Positions 8,570 to 16,359 of a DNA stretch of 64,000 nt are shown here, in pieces. This stretch comes from Sulfurimonas hydrogeniphila. GTDB lineage: Bacteria > Campylobacterota > Campylobacteria > Campylobacterales > Sulfurimonadaceae. Numbering within the stretch: position 1 is the first letter of the stretch; each line of letters opens with the position of its first letter. The notes under the pieces were generated by a model that was given only the letters and a program-made list of their open reading frames with translations, did no database searches and was not told the DNA's origin. Position numbers and translations under genes: made by a program. The DNA lies in assembly GCF_009068765.1 (NCBI RefSeq), contig NZ_CP035534.1, positions 2,232,001 through 2,296,000 on the forward strand. The letters are read 5' to 3'.

Positions 8570-9272
8570 TATATTTTCCTTGCCCTGTGTCAAAGTCTTT
8601 TATAAGCTTATAGGCTGCATGCAGTGATGCGACAACCATCGTTGATGCACCGTATCTGCCTTGTAGAATAATGCCCTCAGCACCAAAATGCTCTATAAAT
8701 TTTTTTCCATACTCTTTAGATTCGACCACATTGACAAAACCAACAGGAAAAAGTAAAAACATGACATTTTCAAGATTTACTTTATTTTTTATCAATGTAT
8801 TTACCGCTGCATAAATAAACGTCGGAGCATTTCCACAGGCTAAAACCATAGGCTCGTTTTGAAACTTTTGTATTGCAAGTTCTACTGCTGCATAAGAACG
8901 GGTTGTAGCATTTTTTTCTGCCATTTCAAAAGCTTCGGGTTCATTGACATAACAGATAACTTCGTTCTCATACTTATTTAAATAAAACTGGCTCAATCCT
9001 GATCGAATCATATTGGTATCAACAATGAGTTTTGCTTTGTTTTGCAACAGATCTTTGAGTTTAAGCATCGCGTTTTTGCTAAAGTAAATATTGTCTATAA
9101 CCTCATTAAAACAGGTTGTTGTATGAATCAGTCTTGCAACAAGTGCTTTTTCATTTTCATCAAATTCATGGTATTTCGGATAAGAAACAATTTCATCTTC
9201 TATCATTTCAAAAGATTTTTCGCTAATATCTGCACCGATATTTATAGGGGGTTCTTCCAGAATAAAGTCCAT
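8559..9272 (-). CDS. cbiC: Cobalt-precorrin-8 methylmutase
   Basis: Moves the C11 methyl group to C12 to form cobyrinate. 237 residues. Recognisable segments are ALVARLIHTTTCFNEVIDN, LIVDTNMIRSGLS, VLACGNAPTFIYAAVN and FLLFPVGFVNVVESKEYG, with the catalytic His in RLIHTT. First gene of a seven-gene minus-strand operon. A TATAAT box on the minus strand (9300-9305) lies 27 bases before the start. Confidence 0.94.
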   Translation of the reverse strand: MDFILEEPPINIGADISEKSFEMIEDEIVSYPKYHEFDENEKALVARLIHTTTCFNEVIDNIYFSKNAMLKLKDLLQNKAKLIVDTNMIRSGLSQFYLNKYENEVICYVNEPEAFEMAEKNATTRSYAAVELAIQKFQNEPMVLACGNAPTFIYAAVNTLIKNKVNLENVMFLLFPVGFVNVVESKEYGKKFIEHFGAEGIILQGRYGASTMVVASLHAAYKLIKDFDTGQGKYNGK

Positions 9273-9299
9273 ACATTCTCTTCTTTTTTTTTAATAAGG

Positions 9300-9317
9300 A
9301 TTATAACACAGTATAAT
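9300..9317. promoter_or_regulatory. Divergent promoters for cbiC operon and bluB
   Basis: TATAAT reads on the minus strand at 9305-9300 (towards cbiC) and on the plus strand at 9312-9317 (towards bluB). The two -10 boxes are only six bases apart, so polymerases would interfere. For bluB only five bases separate the box from the ATG. Confidence 0.55.
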
Positions 9318-9322
9318 TACGT

Positions 9323-9949
9323 ATGAACTTTACAAAAGACGATGCTGACAAACTCTTAAATATTATAAAAGCTAGACGAGATGTCCGAGGAAACAGATTT
9401 ATAAACAAAGCAGTAGAAAAAGAAAAGCTCAATATGATCTTAGAAGCAGCTATTTCGGCACCTTCTGTGGGTTACTCGCAGCCTTGGAAATTTATAGTCA
9501 TCAGCGACAAAAACATAAAACAAAGACTTATAGAAAATTTTGACCATGAAAACACAAAGGCGAAAAAAATCTTCAAAGACAACCCTCTTTATAAAAAATT
9601 AAAATTAGAGGGCATAAAAGAAGCCCCTCTGAACATTGCTGTACTCTATGAACCAAAACAAGGTAATATTTTGGGAATGACCAGCATGGAAAAAATGGGT
9701 GAATATAGTGTTGTCTGTGCCGTTCAAAATATGTGGCTTATGGCAAGAGCCTTAAACATTGGCATAGGTTGGGTGAGCATACTCGATGAGAAAAAAGTGC
9801 TCAATACTTTACATGTAAAACAAGGCTCACGCCTTATAGCCTACCTTTGTGTAGGCTATGTAGATGAATTTTATCAAGAGAGTGAGCTTAAAACTTTAGG
9901 CTGGGAACGTGAAAAACTTTTAGATAAATGCGTCACATACAAAAATTAA
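9323..9949 (+). CDS. bluB: 5,6-dimethylbenzimidazole synthase BluB
   Basis: Splits reduced FMN with O2 to give dimethylbenzimidazole, the lower ligand of B12. 208 residues, nitroreductase fold. KARRDVRGNRFINKAV at the N-terminus and AAISAPSVGYSQPWKFIVI are the BluB signatures; GIGWVSILDEKKV follows. The start at 9323 stands five bases after a TATAAT, so the message may be leaderless. Its 3' end overlaps the convergent cbiA by 17 bases. An oxygen-using enzyme beside an oxygen-independent corrin pathway suits a microaerophile. Confidence 0.92.
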   Translation: MNFTKDDADKLLNIIKARRDVRGNRFINKAVEKEKLNMILEAAISAPSVGYSQPWKFIVISDKNIKQRLIENFDHENTKAKKIFKDNPLYKKLKLEGIKEAPLNIAVLYEPKQGNILGMTSMEKMGEYSVVCAVQNMWLMARALNIGIGWVSILDEKKVLNTLHVKQGSRLIAYLCVGYVDEFYQESELKTLGWEREKLLDKCVTYKN

Positions 9950-11189
9950 TACGCCACATTGTATGTAAATAGGTAGCAAAAATATTGTCTTGTCTATAGC
10001 CTCCCTCTTTTGCACTTTTTTTTGAAACTTTATAGAGCTTTATATCTGTTTTTGGTGCATCAATAATTTTAGAATAGTGAAAAGCATGTCCTTTGATGAC
10101 CTCTCCATCAAACTCACATTTGTAGTAACCCAAACGCTCACGTTTCTTTGTGAGTGTAAAGGTTATAGGTAATATTTTACTCATCTTTTTTTCATCACAA
10201 GTCTCACCAAGATAAATAAACCCGGCACATTCTGCATAAACTTTTTTAGTTTTGACGTGCTCTTTCAAAGAGTTTTTAAAATTATGTGAATCTTTTATTT
10301 TTGCATAATGGCTATCTGTCTCCACATAGCCACCCGGTAATATCACAAGATCTGCATCATCTGGAATTGCTTCATCTTTTGTACTGCTTATAAATTGCAC
10401 TTCTTTGTAAAGTTCTTTTAAAAACTCTATATTGTCATGATACACAAAAGAAAAGTTTTCATCTTTCACAAGTACACATTTTTCATCTCTTTTTATTACT
10501 TTCTCAAAGGGGTATACACTAACATTTTCTAAAACAGTTTTCATAACAGATTCTAACTGCTCTATATCAATATGTTCCAATACCTCTTTTGAAATTTTTT
10601 CTACCATATAAGAATCTAGTTCTTTTAAATCAAGCCCCAAGTGCGTTGCATTTAAAGTTTGTAATCCCTTTTGTATCCAACCACAGACTACAATCCCTTC
10701 ACACTCTGCTTCTATATGCTTTTTTACGAGTTCATAGTGCATGGCAGAAGAAATTTTGTTGAGCACTACTGCTTTTATCGTATTGTCTTTTCTAAAGAAG
10801 AGCAAACCTTTTAAAACTGCAGCAACAGTTATGTAACTGCCGCCTGCATCCAGAATTAAAAGAGAAGGAATATTGAGAGTTTTTGCCACATCATAAGCAC
10901 TTGCACCCTTGTCCATTCCGTCATAGTAACCCATAACACCTTCCAAAATGGCAACATCTTTGTCAAAATACTTTGTTAACATCCATTGCAGCTGCACTTG
11001 ATTCATCATGTATCCATCAAGGTTAACAGATGGAATACCGGCTATACGTTCGTGAAACTGCGGATCAATAAAATCCGGCCCACACTTAAAAGGGCGTACA
11101 TTCTTCTTATAATGATACAAGAGAGCCATGGTAAGAAGTGTTTTTCCTTGATTGGATGCGATTGCAGAGATTAATAATGCTTTTTTCAA
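9933..11189 (-). CDS. cbiA: Cobyrinate a,c-diamide synthase
   Basis: ATP- and glutamine-dependent amidation of the a and c side chains. 418 residues: an N-terminal P-loop-like domain (LISAIASNQGKTLLTMALL, FKCGPDFIDPQFH, ILEGVMGYYDG) and a C-terminal class I glutamine amidotransferase domain with VILPGGYVETD, the nucleophile in YAECAGFIYLGE and the His in ATYLHTMW. Transcribed from its own start, divergent from cbiK and convergent with bluB. Confidence 0.95.
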   Translation of the reverse strand: MKKALLISAIASNQGKTLLTMALLYHYKKNVRPFKCGPDFIDPQFHERIAGIPSVNLDGYMMNQVQLQWMLTKYFDKDVAILEGVMGYYDGMDKGASAYDVAKTLNIPSLLILDAGGSYITVAAVLKGLLFFRKDNTIKAVVLNKISSAMHYELVKKHIEAECEGIVVCGWIQKGLQTLNATHLGLDLKELDSYMVEKISKEVLEHIDIEQLESVMKTVLENVSVYPFEKVIKRDEKCVLVKDENFSFVYHDNIEFLKELYKEVQFISSTKDEAIPDDADLVILPGGYVETDSHYAKIKDSHNFKNSLKEHVKTKKVYAECAGFIYLGETCDEKKMSKILPITFTLTKKRERLGYYKCEFDGEVIKGHAFHYSKIIDAPKTDIKLYKVSKKSAKEGGYRQDNIFATYLHTMWRINFCM

Positions 11190-11199
11190 CTTTTTATCC

Positions 11200-11205
11200 T
11201 ATAAT
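11200..11205 (+). promoter_or_regulatory. -10 box of cbiK
   Basis: TATAAT, 25 bases before the ATG at 11231, in the short gap between the divergent cbiA and cbiK starts. Confidence 0.5.
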
Positions 11206-11230
11206 TTGCAAAAAATTAGATTGGTGTATT

Positions 11231-12067
11231 ATGAAACGATATAGACATTATAACAAAGGCACGGCAATAATTCTCTCCTGTTTTGGTTCGGTGATAGAGC
11301 AGGAAAAATATTTGGAGTTTGAAAAATTTATACAAGACTCCTTTACAGAGATTCCTGTTTTTACTGCATTTTCTTCAAAAATGGTCATTAAAGAGTTGGC
11401 AAAAAAAGGCGAAGTATATAAAAATCTTCCTCAGGTGATGGCAGATGTTGATATGGAGGGTTATAAGCGTTATATCATAGTAAGTGTAAATATTTTCCCG
11501 ACAGATGAACATGAAGTCCTTATGAGAATGGTTAAAGGATTTCGGGAGTTTTCTTTAGCAAATATTAGATATACGAACCCTCTATTACAAAAAACAAAAG
11601 AGACATCACTTTATCTTAAAGCACTTGATGAACGTATACGACAGAAAAAAGAAGACATTATTAACCTTTATATCATCCATGGTGTTCCTGTTTTAAATAT
11701 CGGTGGACTTGAAGCTGTCAGTTACGCAGCAAACTTTTTAAGAATGCTCAATGAAAGAAATCTCACCTGTTCCTTAGAGGGAGAGTTTCCATTTTATGCT
11801 GTAAAAGATGCCATCAAACGCGACATACTCAAACTCACGCAAGGTGATAAAGAGCGAAAAGTTCAAATTGTTCCTATGCTTCTGGTCAGTGGGAATCACT
11901 ACGACAAAGATATGAAAGAGATATGTGAAGAAGTGAGCGAGTATGCAGATGCAAGTATTGTTCAGCCAATCACACAAGATGAAAAGTTCAACCTCATAGA
12001 GCAAGAAGAAGTTCGAGAAATATTTAGAAAAAATATTGAGATAGAGCTCAAGAAATTAGGATTATAA
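11231..12067 (+). CDS. cbiK: Sirohydrochlorin cobaltochelatase CbiK
   Basis: Inserts Co2+ into sirohydrochlorin or its precorrin-2 form. 278 residues from the start at 11231; the longer reading from 11138 would run back into the divergent cbiA and has no ribosome site. AIILSCFGSVIEQEKYLEF is the N-terminal conserved strand; the metal-binding His and Glu candidates are in NLYIIHGVP, SLEGEFPF and LLVSGNHYDKDM, in the order seen in CbiK. No signal peptide, so a cytoplasmic form. Confidence 0.88.
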   Translation: MKRYRHYNKGTAIILSCFGSVIEQEKYLEFEKFIQDSFTEIPVFTAFSSKMVIKELAKKGEVYKNLPQVMADVDMEGYKRYIIVSVNIFPTDEHEVLMRMVKGFREFSLANIRYTNPLLQKTKETSLYLKALDERIRQKKEDIINLYIIHGVPVLNIGGLEAVSYAANFLRMLNERNLTCSLEGEFPFYAVKDAIKRDILKLTQGDKERKVQIVPMLLVSGNHYDKDMKEICEEVSEYADASIVQPITQDEKFNLIEQEEVREIFRKNIEIELKKLGL

Positions 12068-12081
12068 AATCCTGATTTCTT

Positions 12082-12759
12082 TTACGCATGACAAAGTTTT
12101 TTGTCAAATAAAAATGCACATTCATTTGTTTTGTCGTAAGCTTTTACGGCAGTTAAAACTGCAATGTCTACCAAAGGTTCTATAATAATCACAGACATGT
12201 ACGCCGCACCGAAAGTAGCAATGTTTTGTAAATTTTCAACTTCAAATCCTTGCCCATAAAGTGCCCAAAAAGCAACCCATGAAACAATACTCCCCTCCCA
12301 GACAACAGAAAGTTTTAAGAGTTGTGTATAGCTTATATCTTTATATGCCACACCTTCCGGTATCACTTTTTTTGCTGCTATATTTAAAACAAACATACTT
12401 GCAAGAAGCGTTGTTACATTGATGCCATACTGAGGCAAATCAAACTGAGCAAAGAAAAGTCCCTGAATTAAAAGTCCCAAAGCCAAACCAATTGCGGCAG
12501 GAGCAATGCCAAATACTAAAAATATGGTTGTTCCTAAAATAAGATGCACTTCACTTACACCTATTGGGTAGTGTGGTAAAACTTCAAAACAACAAAATAC
12601 TATAATCGTTGCTATTATACTTTTAAATACTAAAGACAAAGCACCATTTTCCTTGATATTGTCATACGCTGTTTTTGCTGTAGCTCCAAGCACTGCTGTT
12701 GCAGTTCCATAGCTCAAAAACATTTTAGCGCCTTCAACTACGCCTGCTTCTATATGCAT
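12082..12759 (-). CDS. cbiM: Cobalt ECF transporter membrane component CbiM
   Basis: Substrate-specific membrane part of the cobalt ECF importer. 225 residues with about six hydrophobic helices. The N-terminus MHIEAGVVEGAKM has the MHI start whose amino group and His bind the metal. PIGVSEVHLILGTTIFLVFG is the second conserved motif. CbiN, CbiQ and CbiO are not in the window. It converges on cbiK, 14 bases away. Specificity for cobalt over nickel is inferred from position. Confidence 0.85.
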   Translation of the reverse strand: MHIEAGVVEGAKMFLSYGTATAVLGATAKTAYDNIKENGALSLVFKSIIATIIVFCCFEVLPHYPIGVSEVHLILGTTIFLVFGIAPAAIGLALGLLIQGLFFAQFDLPQYGINVTTLLASMFVLNIAAKKVIPEGVAYKDISYTQLLKLSVVWEGSIVSWVAFWALYGQGFEVENLQNIATFGAAYMSVIIIEPLVDIAVLTAVKAYDKTNECAFLFDKKLCHA

Positions 12760-12795
12760 TTTTGCATCCTTTAATTTGTTTATTCCAAATTATAC

Positions 12796-12801
12796 TATAA
12801 T
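12796..12801 (+). promoter_or_regulatory. -10 box for the cysteine-rich/kinase operon
   Basis: TATAAT 20 bases before the TTG start at 12822; AAGGAAC provides the ribosome site in between. Confidence 0.5.
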
Positions 12802-12821
12802 TTCAAAAAAAGGAACTTTAG

Positions 12822-13247
12822 TTGGCTTACATTGACTGGGTACAAAACCATGCAAAAAAACATAAAAAGATTGTAGATAAACTTTTAGCACAAAACTTCA
12901 AAAAACAGCAGATCATCGACTACTTTGATTTTGAAAACATGAAAGAAAAAGAGAGTGACTTTTGTCCGCTTTATGCCAAAAATAAAAAATGCCATGATAT
13001 GGAGAATCTCAACTGCTATCTTTGTTCCTGTCCGAATTTTCGTTTTAATGACGAAGGCATTCAAAAAGTAAAAGAAAAAACACAGTACAGTTTTTGTGAT
13101 ATTGATTCAAAAGACGGCAGACAGGGTGTCTACGGAGATAAAATACATCAAGACTGTTCCGGATGCAGTGTACCGCATCACAGAGCCTATGTCGAGAAAC
13201 ATTTTGACCTGGACTGGGCAAAGATTATGAAAGTCTGCCAGGTTTAA
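12822..13247 (+). CDS. Cysteine-rich small-domain (zf-like) protein of cobalamin clusters
   Basis: 141 residues from a TTG start with AGGAAC about seven bases upstream. The middle carries FCPLYAKNKKCHDM and LNCYLCSCPNFRF, then FCDIDSK and HQDCSGCSVPHH: ten or so cysteines plus His, as in the cysteine-rich small domain (zf-like, PF04071 by memory), which is often found beside cobalamin genes. The role is unknown; a metal or Fe-S site is likely. The next gene starts one base after its stop, so the two are one operon. Confidence 0.75.
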   Translation: MAYIDWVQNHAKKHKKIVDKLLAQNFKKQQIIDYFDFENMKEKESDFCPLYAKNKKCHDMENLNCYLCSCPNFRFNDEGIQKVKEKTQYSFCDIDSKDGRQGVYGDKIHQDCSGCSVPHHRAYVEKHFDLDWAKIMKVCQV

Positions 13248-14048
13248 ATGGGTGTCAAAACAGAATTAACGCTTGAACAACTATGTCGGATTTTTCCCGA
13301 CTATGGTTTTAAGCAAATTATCCCCACAACAAACGGCATAATGGATACAACCTACATTGTAAAAAACAGCAAAAACAGCTATATTTTAAAAAAATATGAA
13401 AGAGAGACGGGCAAAAAGGTGCAAACAGAACAGGCACTTTTAAAGCATCTCTTTACATGTAAACTCAATACACCGCAGTTTTTGGAAGAAAAAAATGGCT
13501 GGTATCTCTACTCAAAACTCCAGGGCAGTATGCCAAAAAACATACAACTCTTCCATATTCGCGCACTCGCAAGATTTTTGGCACAATTTCATACTGTGAG
13601 TAAAGATTTTACGGATGCTTCTCCTTTTTTAAACGCATACAATATCAACAGTATGCTGGATTTTGTAAAGAAAAATCATTTTTATTATTATAAAAAGCTC
13701 TGCTCACTGCAAAATTTACGCCAAAAGAACGAAGGTTTCATCCATGGAGACATTTTCAAAGACAATACCCTTTTTCACAAAAACAACATAGCCGTATTTG
13801 ATTTTATAGACGGCGGTTTGGGAGAGTTTGCCTTTGACGCGAGCGTAGCCCTGCTCTCTTTCAATCCAAAAAACAGGCAACTCTACACAAAAATGTTCTT
13901 GGCGACATACAACCAAAAAAGAAATAAAAAAATCACCACAGCAAAGCTACAAAAACAGCGCAACATAGCAGCAAACTTCTATGCCCTTCTGCGAATAAAC
14001 CATGACAAAAAAACAAAACGTGCCAAAGAAATGTATAGTGCCTTCTAA
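13248..14048 (+). CDS. APH-fold small-molecule kinase, candidate threonine (or related) kinase for B12
   Basis: 266 residues of the aminoglycoside phosphotransferase/homoserine kinase II fold. TNGIMDTTYIVKNSKNSYIL is the glycine-rich ATP loop, EGFIHGDIFKDNTLF the catalytic loop and VFDFIDGGLGEFAFD the metal-binding motif. It directly follows the zf-like gene and comes before the cassette block, beyond which lie cobD, cbiP and cbiB. CobD needs L-threonine phosphate and no PduX is seen, so a threonine kinase is a sensible guess; ethanolamine or serine are alternatives. Function is inference. Confidence 0.7.
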   Translation: MGVKTELTLEQLCRIFPDYGFKQIIPTTNGIMDTTYIVKNSKNSYILKKYERETGKKVQTEQALLKHLFTCKLNTPQFLEEKNGWYLYSKLQGSMPKNIQLFHIRALARFLAQFHTVSKDFTDASPFLNAYNINSMLDFVKKNHFYYYKKLCSLQNLRQKNEGFIHGDIFKDNTLFHKNNIAVFDFIDGGLGEFAFDASVALLSFNPKNRQLYTKMFLATYNQKRNKKITTAKLQKQRNIAANFYALLRINHDKKTKRAKEMYSAF

Positions 14049-14056
14049 AAGCTAAG

Positions 14057-14136
14057 ACAACAAGTCAATCAGTAGTAAAGTATGAAAGATATTCAAACAT
14101 AGGGAGTGTAATTTATTGGCTACTCTGTTTTGTTGT
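14057..14136 (-). repeat. Degraded attC-like site at the array end
   Basis: ACAAC at 14057-14061 and GTTGT at 14132-14136 form the ends; AGTAG and CTACT are inner complementary boxes. The right half (TAATTTATTGGCTACT) is almost the same as in the other short sites, but the left half is unrelated, as if a deletion or replacement had occurred. It overlaps the end of the DUF2442 gene. Confidence 0.5.
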
Positions 14137-14362
14137 ATGACTTTTCATATAAAAGTTCTGGGTCTAAATCTAACTGGTTATCCCACTCAATACTATCAAA
14201 GCATACTTTTACACTTTTAAACAAATTTTCATCTTTTAGTTCTTGGAACTTCCCTGTGTTAAGATAGGGTTTTACATCAAATATTTTCTCTTCTTGATTT
14301 TCAAATTTTAACAATAAAAGATAATTATTTAAAGGTTTTACCTCTTTGACTGATAAATACAT
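14120..14362 (-). CDS. DUF2442 domain protein
   Basis: 80 residues: MYLSVKEVKPLNNYLLLLKF, then EEKIFDVKPYLNTGKF and KVCFDSIEWDNQLDLDPELL, the usual DUF2442 pattern. A strong ribosome site (AGGAGG six bases upstream) supports the start. DUF2442 genes often follow DUF4160 genes, as here, and such pairs are suspected toxin-antitoxin modules. The partner is broken by a stop codon. Confidence 0.85.
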   Translation of the reverse strand: MYLSVKEVKPLNNYLLLLKFENQEEKIFDVKPYLNTGKFQELKDENLFKSVKVCFDSIEWDNQLDLDPELLYEKSYNKTE

Positions 14363-14371
14363 GCTATCCTC

Positions 14372-14638
14372 CTATTTTAAAGGGTCAATTTTAAATGGCA
14401 GTTCACCATTTTGAGCTAAAGTCCAATCTGCCATTAACTCTTCTTTTCGGATTTCAACCCATGCCAAAACAATTTTCAACTTGTTTTTTGGTAGTTTTCC
14501 TTACGTAACTTCACACTTTTGAATATCTATAACAGCTTTATCATCTTGATAATATACATGAATATGTGGAGGGTTATGCTCTCTTGGAGCACAATACATT
14601 CTAATAATGATTCCATAAAACATTGATATTGTTGGTAT
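14372..14638 (-). pseudogene. DUF4160 gene with an internal stop
   Basis: Translating the minus strand gives PTISMFYGIIIRMYCAPREH, then NPPHIHVYYQDDKAVIDIQK, CEVT, a TAA stop, and then in the same frame GKLPKNKLKIVLAWVEIRKE and a normal C-terminus ending IDPLK. This matches a whole DUF4160 protein with one nonsense codon. The usual first Met also reads ATA, so the start has decayed as well or moved to the ATG at 14623. The DUF2442 partner remains intact. Confidence 0.8.
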
Positions 14639-14700
14639 AAAACACCCTTTATACTTGTTTTTATTGTATATTATCTAATCTCTCTTTAATATTTACTAAT

Positions 14701-15027
14701 TCATTTTTTCTTTTTGCATGGAAAGGCTTGTCCTAAAGAAGAGAAAATCATCCAATTGCCATTATTCCATTCTTCCGGATTGTTTTTTATATATTTTCTT
14801 ACAATTGCACATAGCTGATTATTGCTAATATCTTTCGGAATACAAAATTGCTTACCATCTAAAGATGCTGAAACACCACTTATAGTTCCCATGTAAAATC
14901 CAAGAGCTAAACTATTGTAATTTTTATTACCATTTTCAATTTGTTCCCATGCTTTTGATCCATCAACAAGTAAATTTCCTGCTTGTAAATGACCAGCAAC
15001 AAGTATAACTAAAATTATATTTTTCAT
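14701..15027 (-). CDS. Rap1a/Tai-like exported immunity protein
   Basis: 108 residues from MKNIILVILVAGHLQAGNLL, a signal peptide. Start chosen at 15027 because AGGA precedes it and it lies just after the attC GTT; the longer TTG reading from 15045 would enter the attC site. The mature part has ALGFYMGTISGVSASLDGKQ, FCIPKDISNNQLCAIVRKYI and GQAFPC, matching the Rap1a/Tai family of periplasmic immunity proteins against T6SS amidase effectors. No effector gene is nearby. Family assignment is from motif memory. About 60 bases downstream (14640-14700) no attC is visible, so this gene shares a cassette with the DUF4160/DUF2442 pair or the site was lost. Confidence 0.75.
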   Translation of the reverse strand: MKNIILVILVAGHLQAGNLLVDGSKAWEQIENGNKNYNSLALGFYMGTISGVSASLDGKQFCIPKDISNNQLCAIVRKYIKNNPEEWNNGNWMIFSSLGQAFPCKKKK

Positions 15028-15041
15028 ATTTTTATCCTCAC

Positions 15042-15105
15042 ACAACGGTCGAATATAGCCGATAAATTTCCGTTAGGTAATTTATTGGCTACTATGTTTT
15101 GTTGT
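15042..15105 (-). repeat. attC-like site
   Basis: 64 bases, ends ACAAC/GTTGT, inner arms TAGCC-G-ATAAATT and AATTTAT-T-GGCTA, centre TCCGTTAGGT. On the minus strand the right-hand GTTGTGT box is followed directly by the ribosome site and start of the immunity-protein gene. Compared with 16279-16344 the end boxes change together (ACAAC/GTTGT versus GATAAC/GTTATC), which supports the folded form. Confidence 0.75.
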
Positions 15106-15111
15106 ACATGT

Positions 15112-16107
15112 TTATGTAGTCTGTTTGAATACAATGTTTTTAGAAATTTTTGTTTTACTATTTAATACAGAATCACTAGTATAAGGGACTTTTCCTGATG
15201 GAATATAATGTGAAGTTTCATCTAATTGTGTATCTTGATCATCAAAAAATATATGAGCTTTAAACGCTCTTAATATTTTCGATTTGTCAAGTCCTCCAAG
15301 AAAAAATATTTCATCAACATAAACACCCCATGCACGAAGTGTTTTAATTACTCTCATTTCAGCAGGAGCATTACGAGCTGTAACAATCGCAATACGAACA
15401 GGAGAATATTCGACACTAAATGGTAATCTATCTTGTAATCTTGCAAGTTTTCTTAGTAAACTAGCATAAGGACCTTCTATCATTGGTTCATTCTGTTTTG
15501 AATCTTCATTTTTATAAAATTCTTCAATACCTTTAGCTTTAAAAACTATTTCACTACTTTCATCAAAGATTACAGCATCACCATCAAATGCTATTCTAAC
15601 TTGTCCTTCAGGTATTTTTTCTATATCTGTAGGTGGTTCTTTTACTAATGCAACAGCACAAGTATTTGAATCTCGTACTCTTTGAGCATCTTTAATATCT
15701 GTTGTTAAAAATAAATCTACATCAAAAGCTTCAAGATAATCTGTTACAGATTCTCCACCTGTAAAAGCATGTCGTGTAATGCCTAGTTTTTTACTTCTTA
15801 TATTGTTAAAAACTTGAATACCAGTTTCTGGACTATTTCGAGACATAACTACAACTTCAATAAGTAAATTTTTATCAGTATTTTTTTTATATTTATTTAG
15901 TTGAAGAAGTGCTTTAATTAGTGGCATACCTGTTCCATCTTGTAAATCTTGGTCTTCTCTTGTAAGCATAAATTGACGGTATTCAGATATTGCAGTATCT
16001 TTATCTTCTTTATACTTTTTTCTAAAAACAGCATCAGCTTCACTTAAATCAAAAAGAGCAGTAGCAGTAACTCCAATAACTAAAGTATCTGATAAATTTA
16101 ATCCCAT
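15112..16107 (-). CDS. Cytosolic 5'-nucleotidase (cN-I type)
   Basis: 331 residues. Dephosphorylates nucleoside monophosphates. N-terminus TLVIGVTATALFDLSEADAV, then DGTGMPLIKALLQLN; the catalytic HAD-like motif is RIAFDGDAVIFDESSEIVFK; RIAIVTARNAPAEMRVIKTL and ILRAFKAHIFFDDQ are the later motifs of the 5'-nucleotidase family (PF06189 by memory). It is a single-gene cassette: GTTGTAC of the upstream long attC-like site lies about 20 bases before the ATG, and its stop is six bases from the next attC-like site. Physiological role in a cassette is unknown. Confidence 0.85.
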   Translation of the reverse strand: MGLNLSDTLVIGVTATALFDLSEADAVFRKKYKEDKDTAISEYRQFMLTREDQDLQDGTGMPLIKALLQLNKYKKNTDKNLLIEVVVMSRNSPETGIQVFNNIRSKKLGITRHAFTGGESVTDYLEAFDVDLFLTTDIKDAQRVRDSNTCAVALVKEPPTDIEKIPEGQVRIAFDGDAVIFDESSEIVFKAKGIEEFYKNEDSKQNEPMIEGPYASLLRKLARLQDRLPFSVEYSPVRIAIVTARNAPAEMRVIKTLRAWGVYVDEIFFLGGLDKSKILRAFKAHIFFDDQDTQLDETSHYIPSGKVPYTSDSVLNSKTKISKNIVFKQTT

Positions 16108-16130
16108 ATTTTTTCCTTTTCTCTTTGTAC

Positions 16131-16284
16131 AACGGGGGCGCGGGTGAATGACGGCGACATCTGAAAATTTATTTTCTGATGTTGTTGCTCATTCCTCCCG
16201 CTTGTTATCTGGCGCTGTGCGACAGATGACTAGCGGGTGTTCAACCCGCGCCCCCGTTATCCGGTCACACAGTGAGCGGATAAC
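16131..16284. repeat. 154-base structured repeat, copy 1 (possible ORF-less cassette)
   Basis: Matches 18383-18536 at all but one of 154 bases. Its outer arms AACGGGGGCGCGGGT and ACCCGCGCCCCCGTT pair; inside are two hairpins, ACATC-GAAAAT/ATTTTC-GATGT (about 16159-16184) and CCCGCT...AGCGGG with ATCTG/CAGAT (about 16197-16236). A separate palindrome GTTATCCGGTCAC...GTGAGCGGATAAC closes it (16256-16284). Outer ends read as RYYYAAC and GTT boxes, so it can be a 126-base attC plus a 29-base leader, that is, a cassette without a gene. A MITE is the alternative. Confidence 0.8.
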
Positions 16285-16344
16285 GGTTGAAGATAGCCGA
16301 TAAATTTCCGCTAGGTAATTTATTGGATACTCTGTTTTGTTATC
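16279..16344 (-). repeat. attC-like site
   Basis: 66 bases with ends GATAAC (16279-16284) and GTTATC (16339-16344). The inner part is nearly the same as at 15042-15105 but with CCGCTAGG in the centre and GGATAC in place of GGCTAC. It closes the two-gene cassette and abuts the 154-base repeat. Confidence 0.75.
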
Positions 16345-16359
16345 TTTTTAAACCATTCT

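Noticed and set aside
12760-12821. Possible cobalamin riboswitch before cbiM or the kinase operon
   Set aside because: The gaps here and before cbiC, cbiK, cobD and cobU are too short for a cobalamin riboswitch, and I see no B12-box-like sequence.
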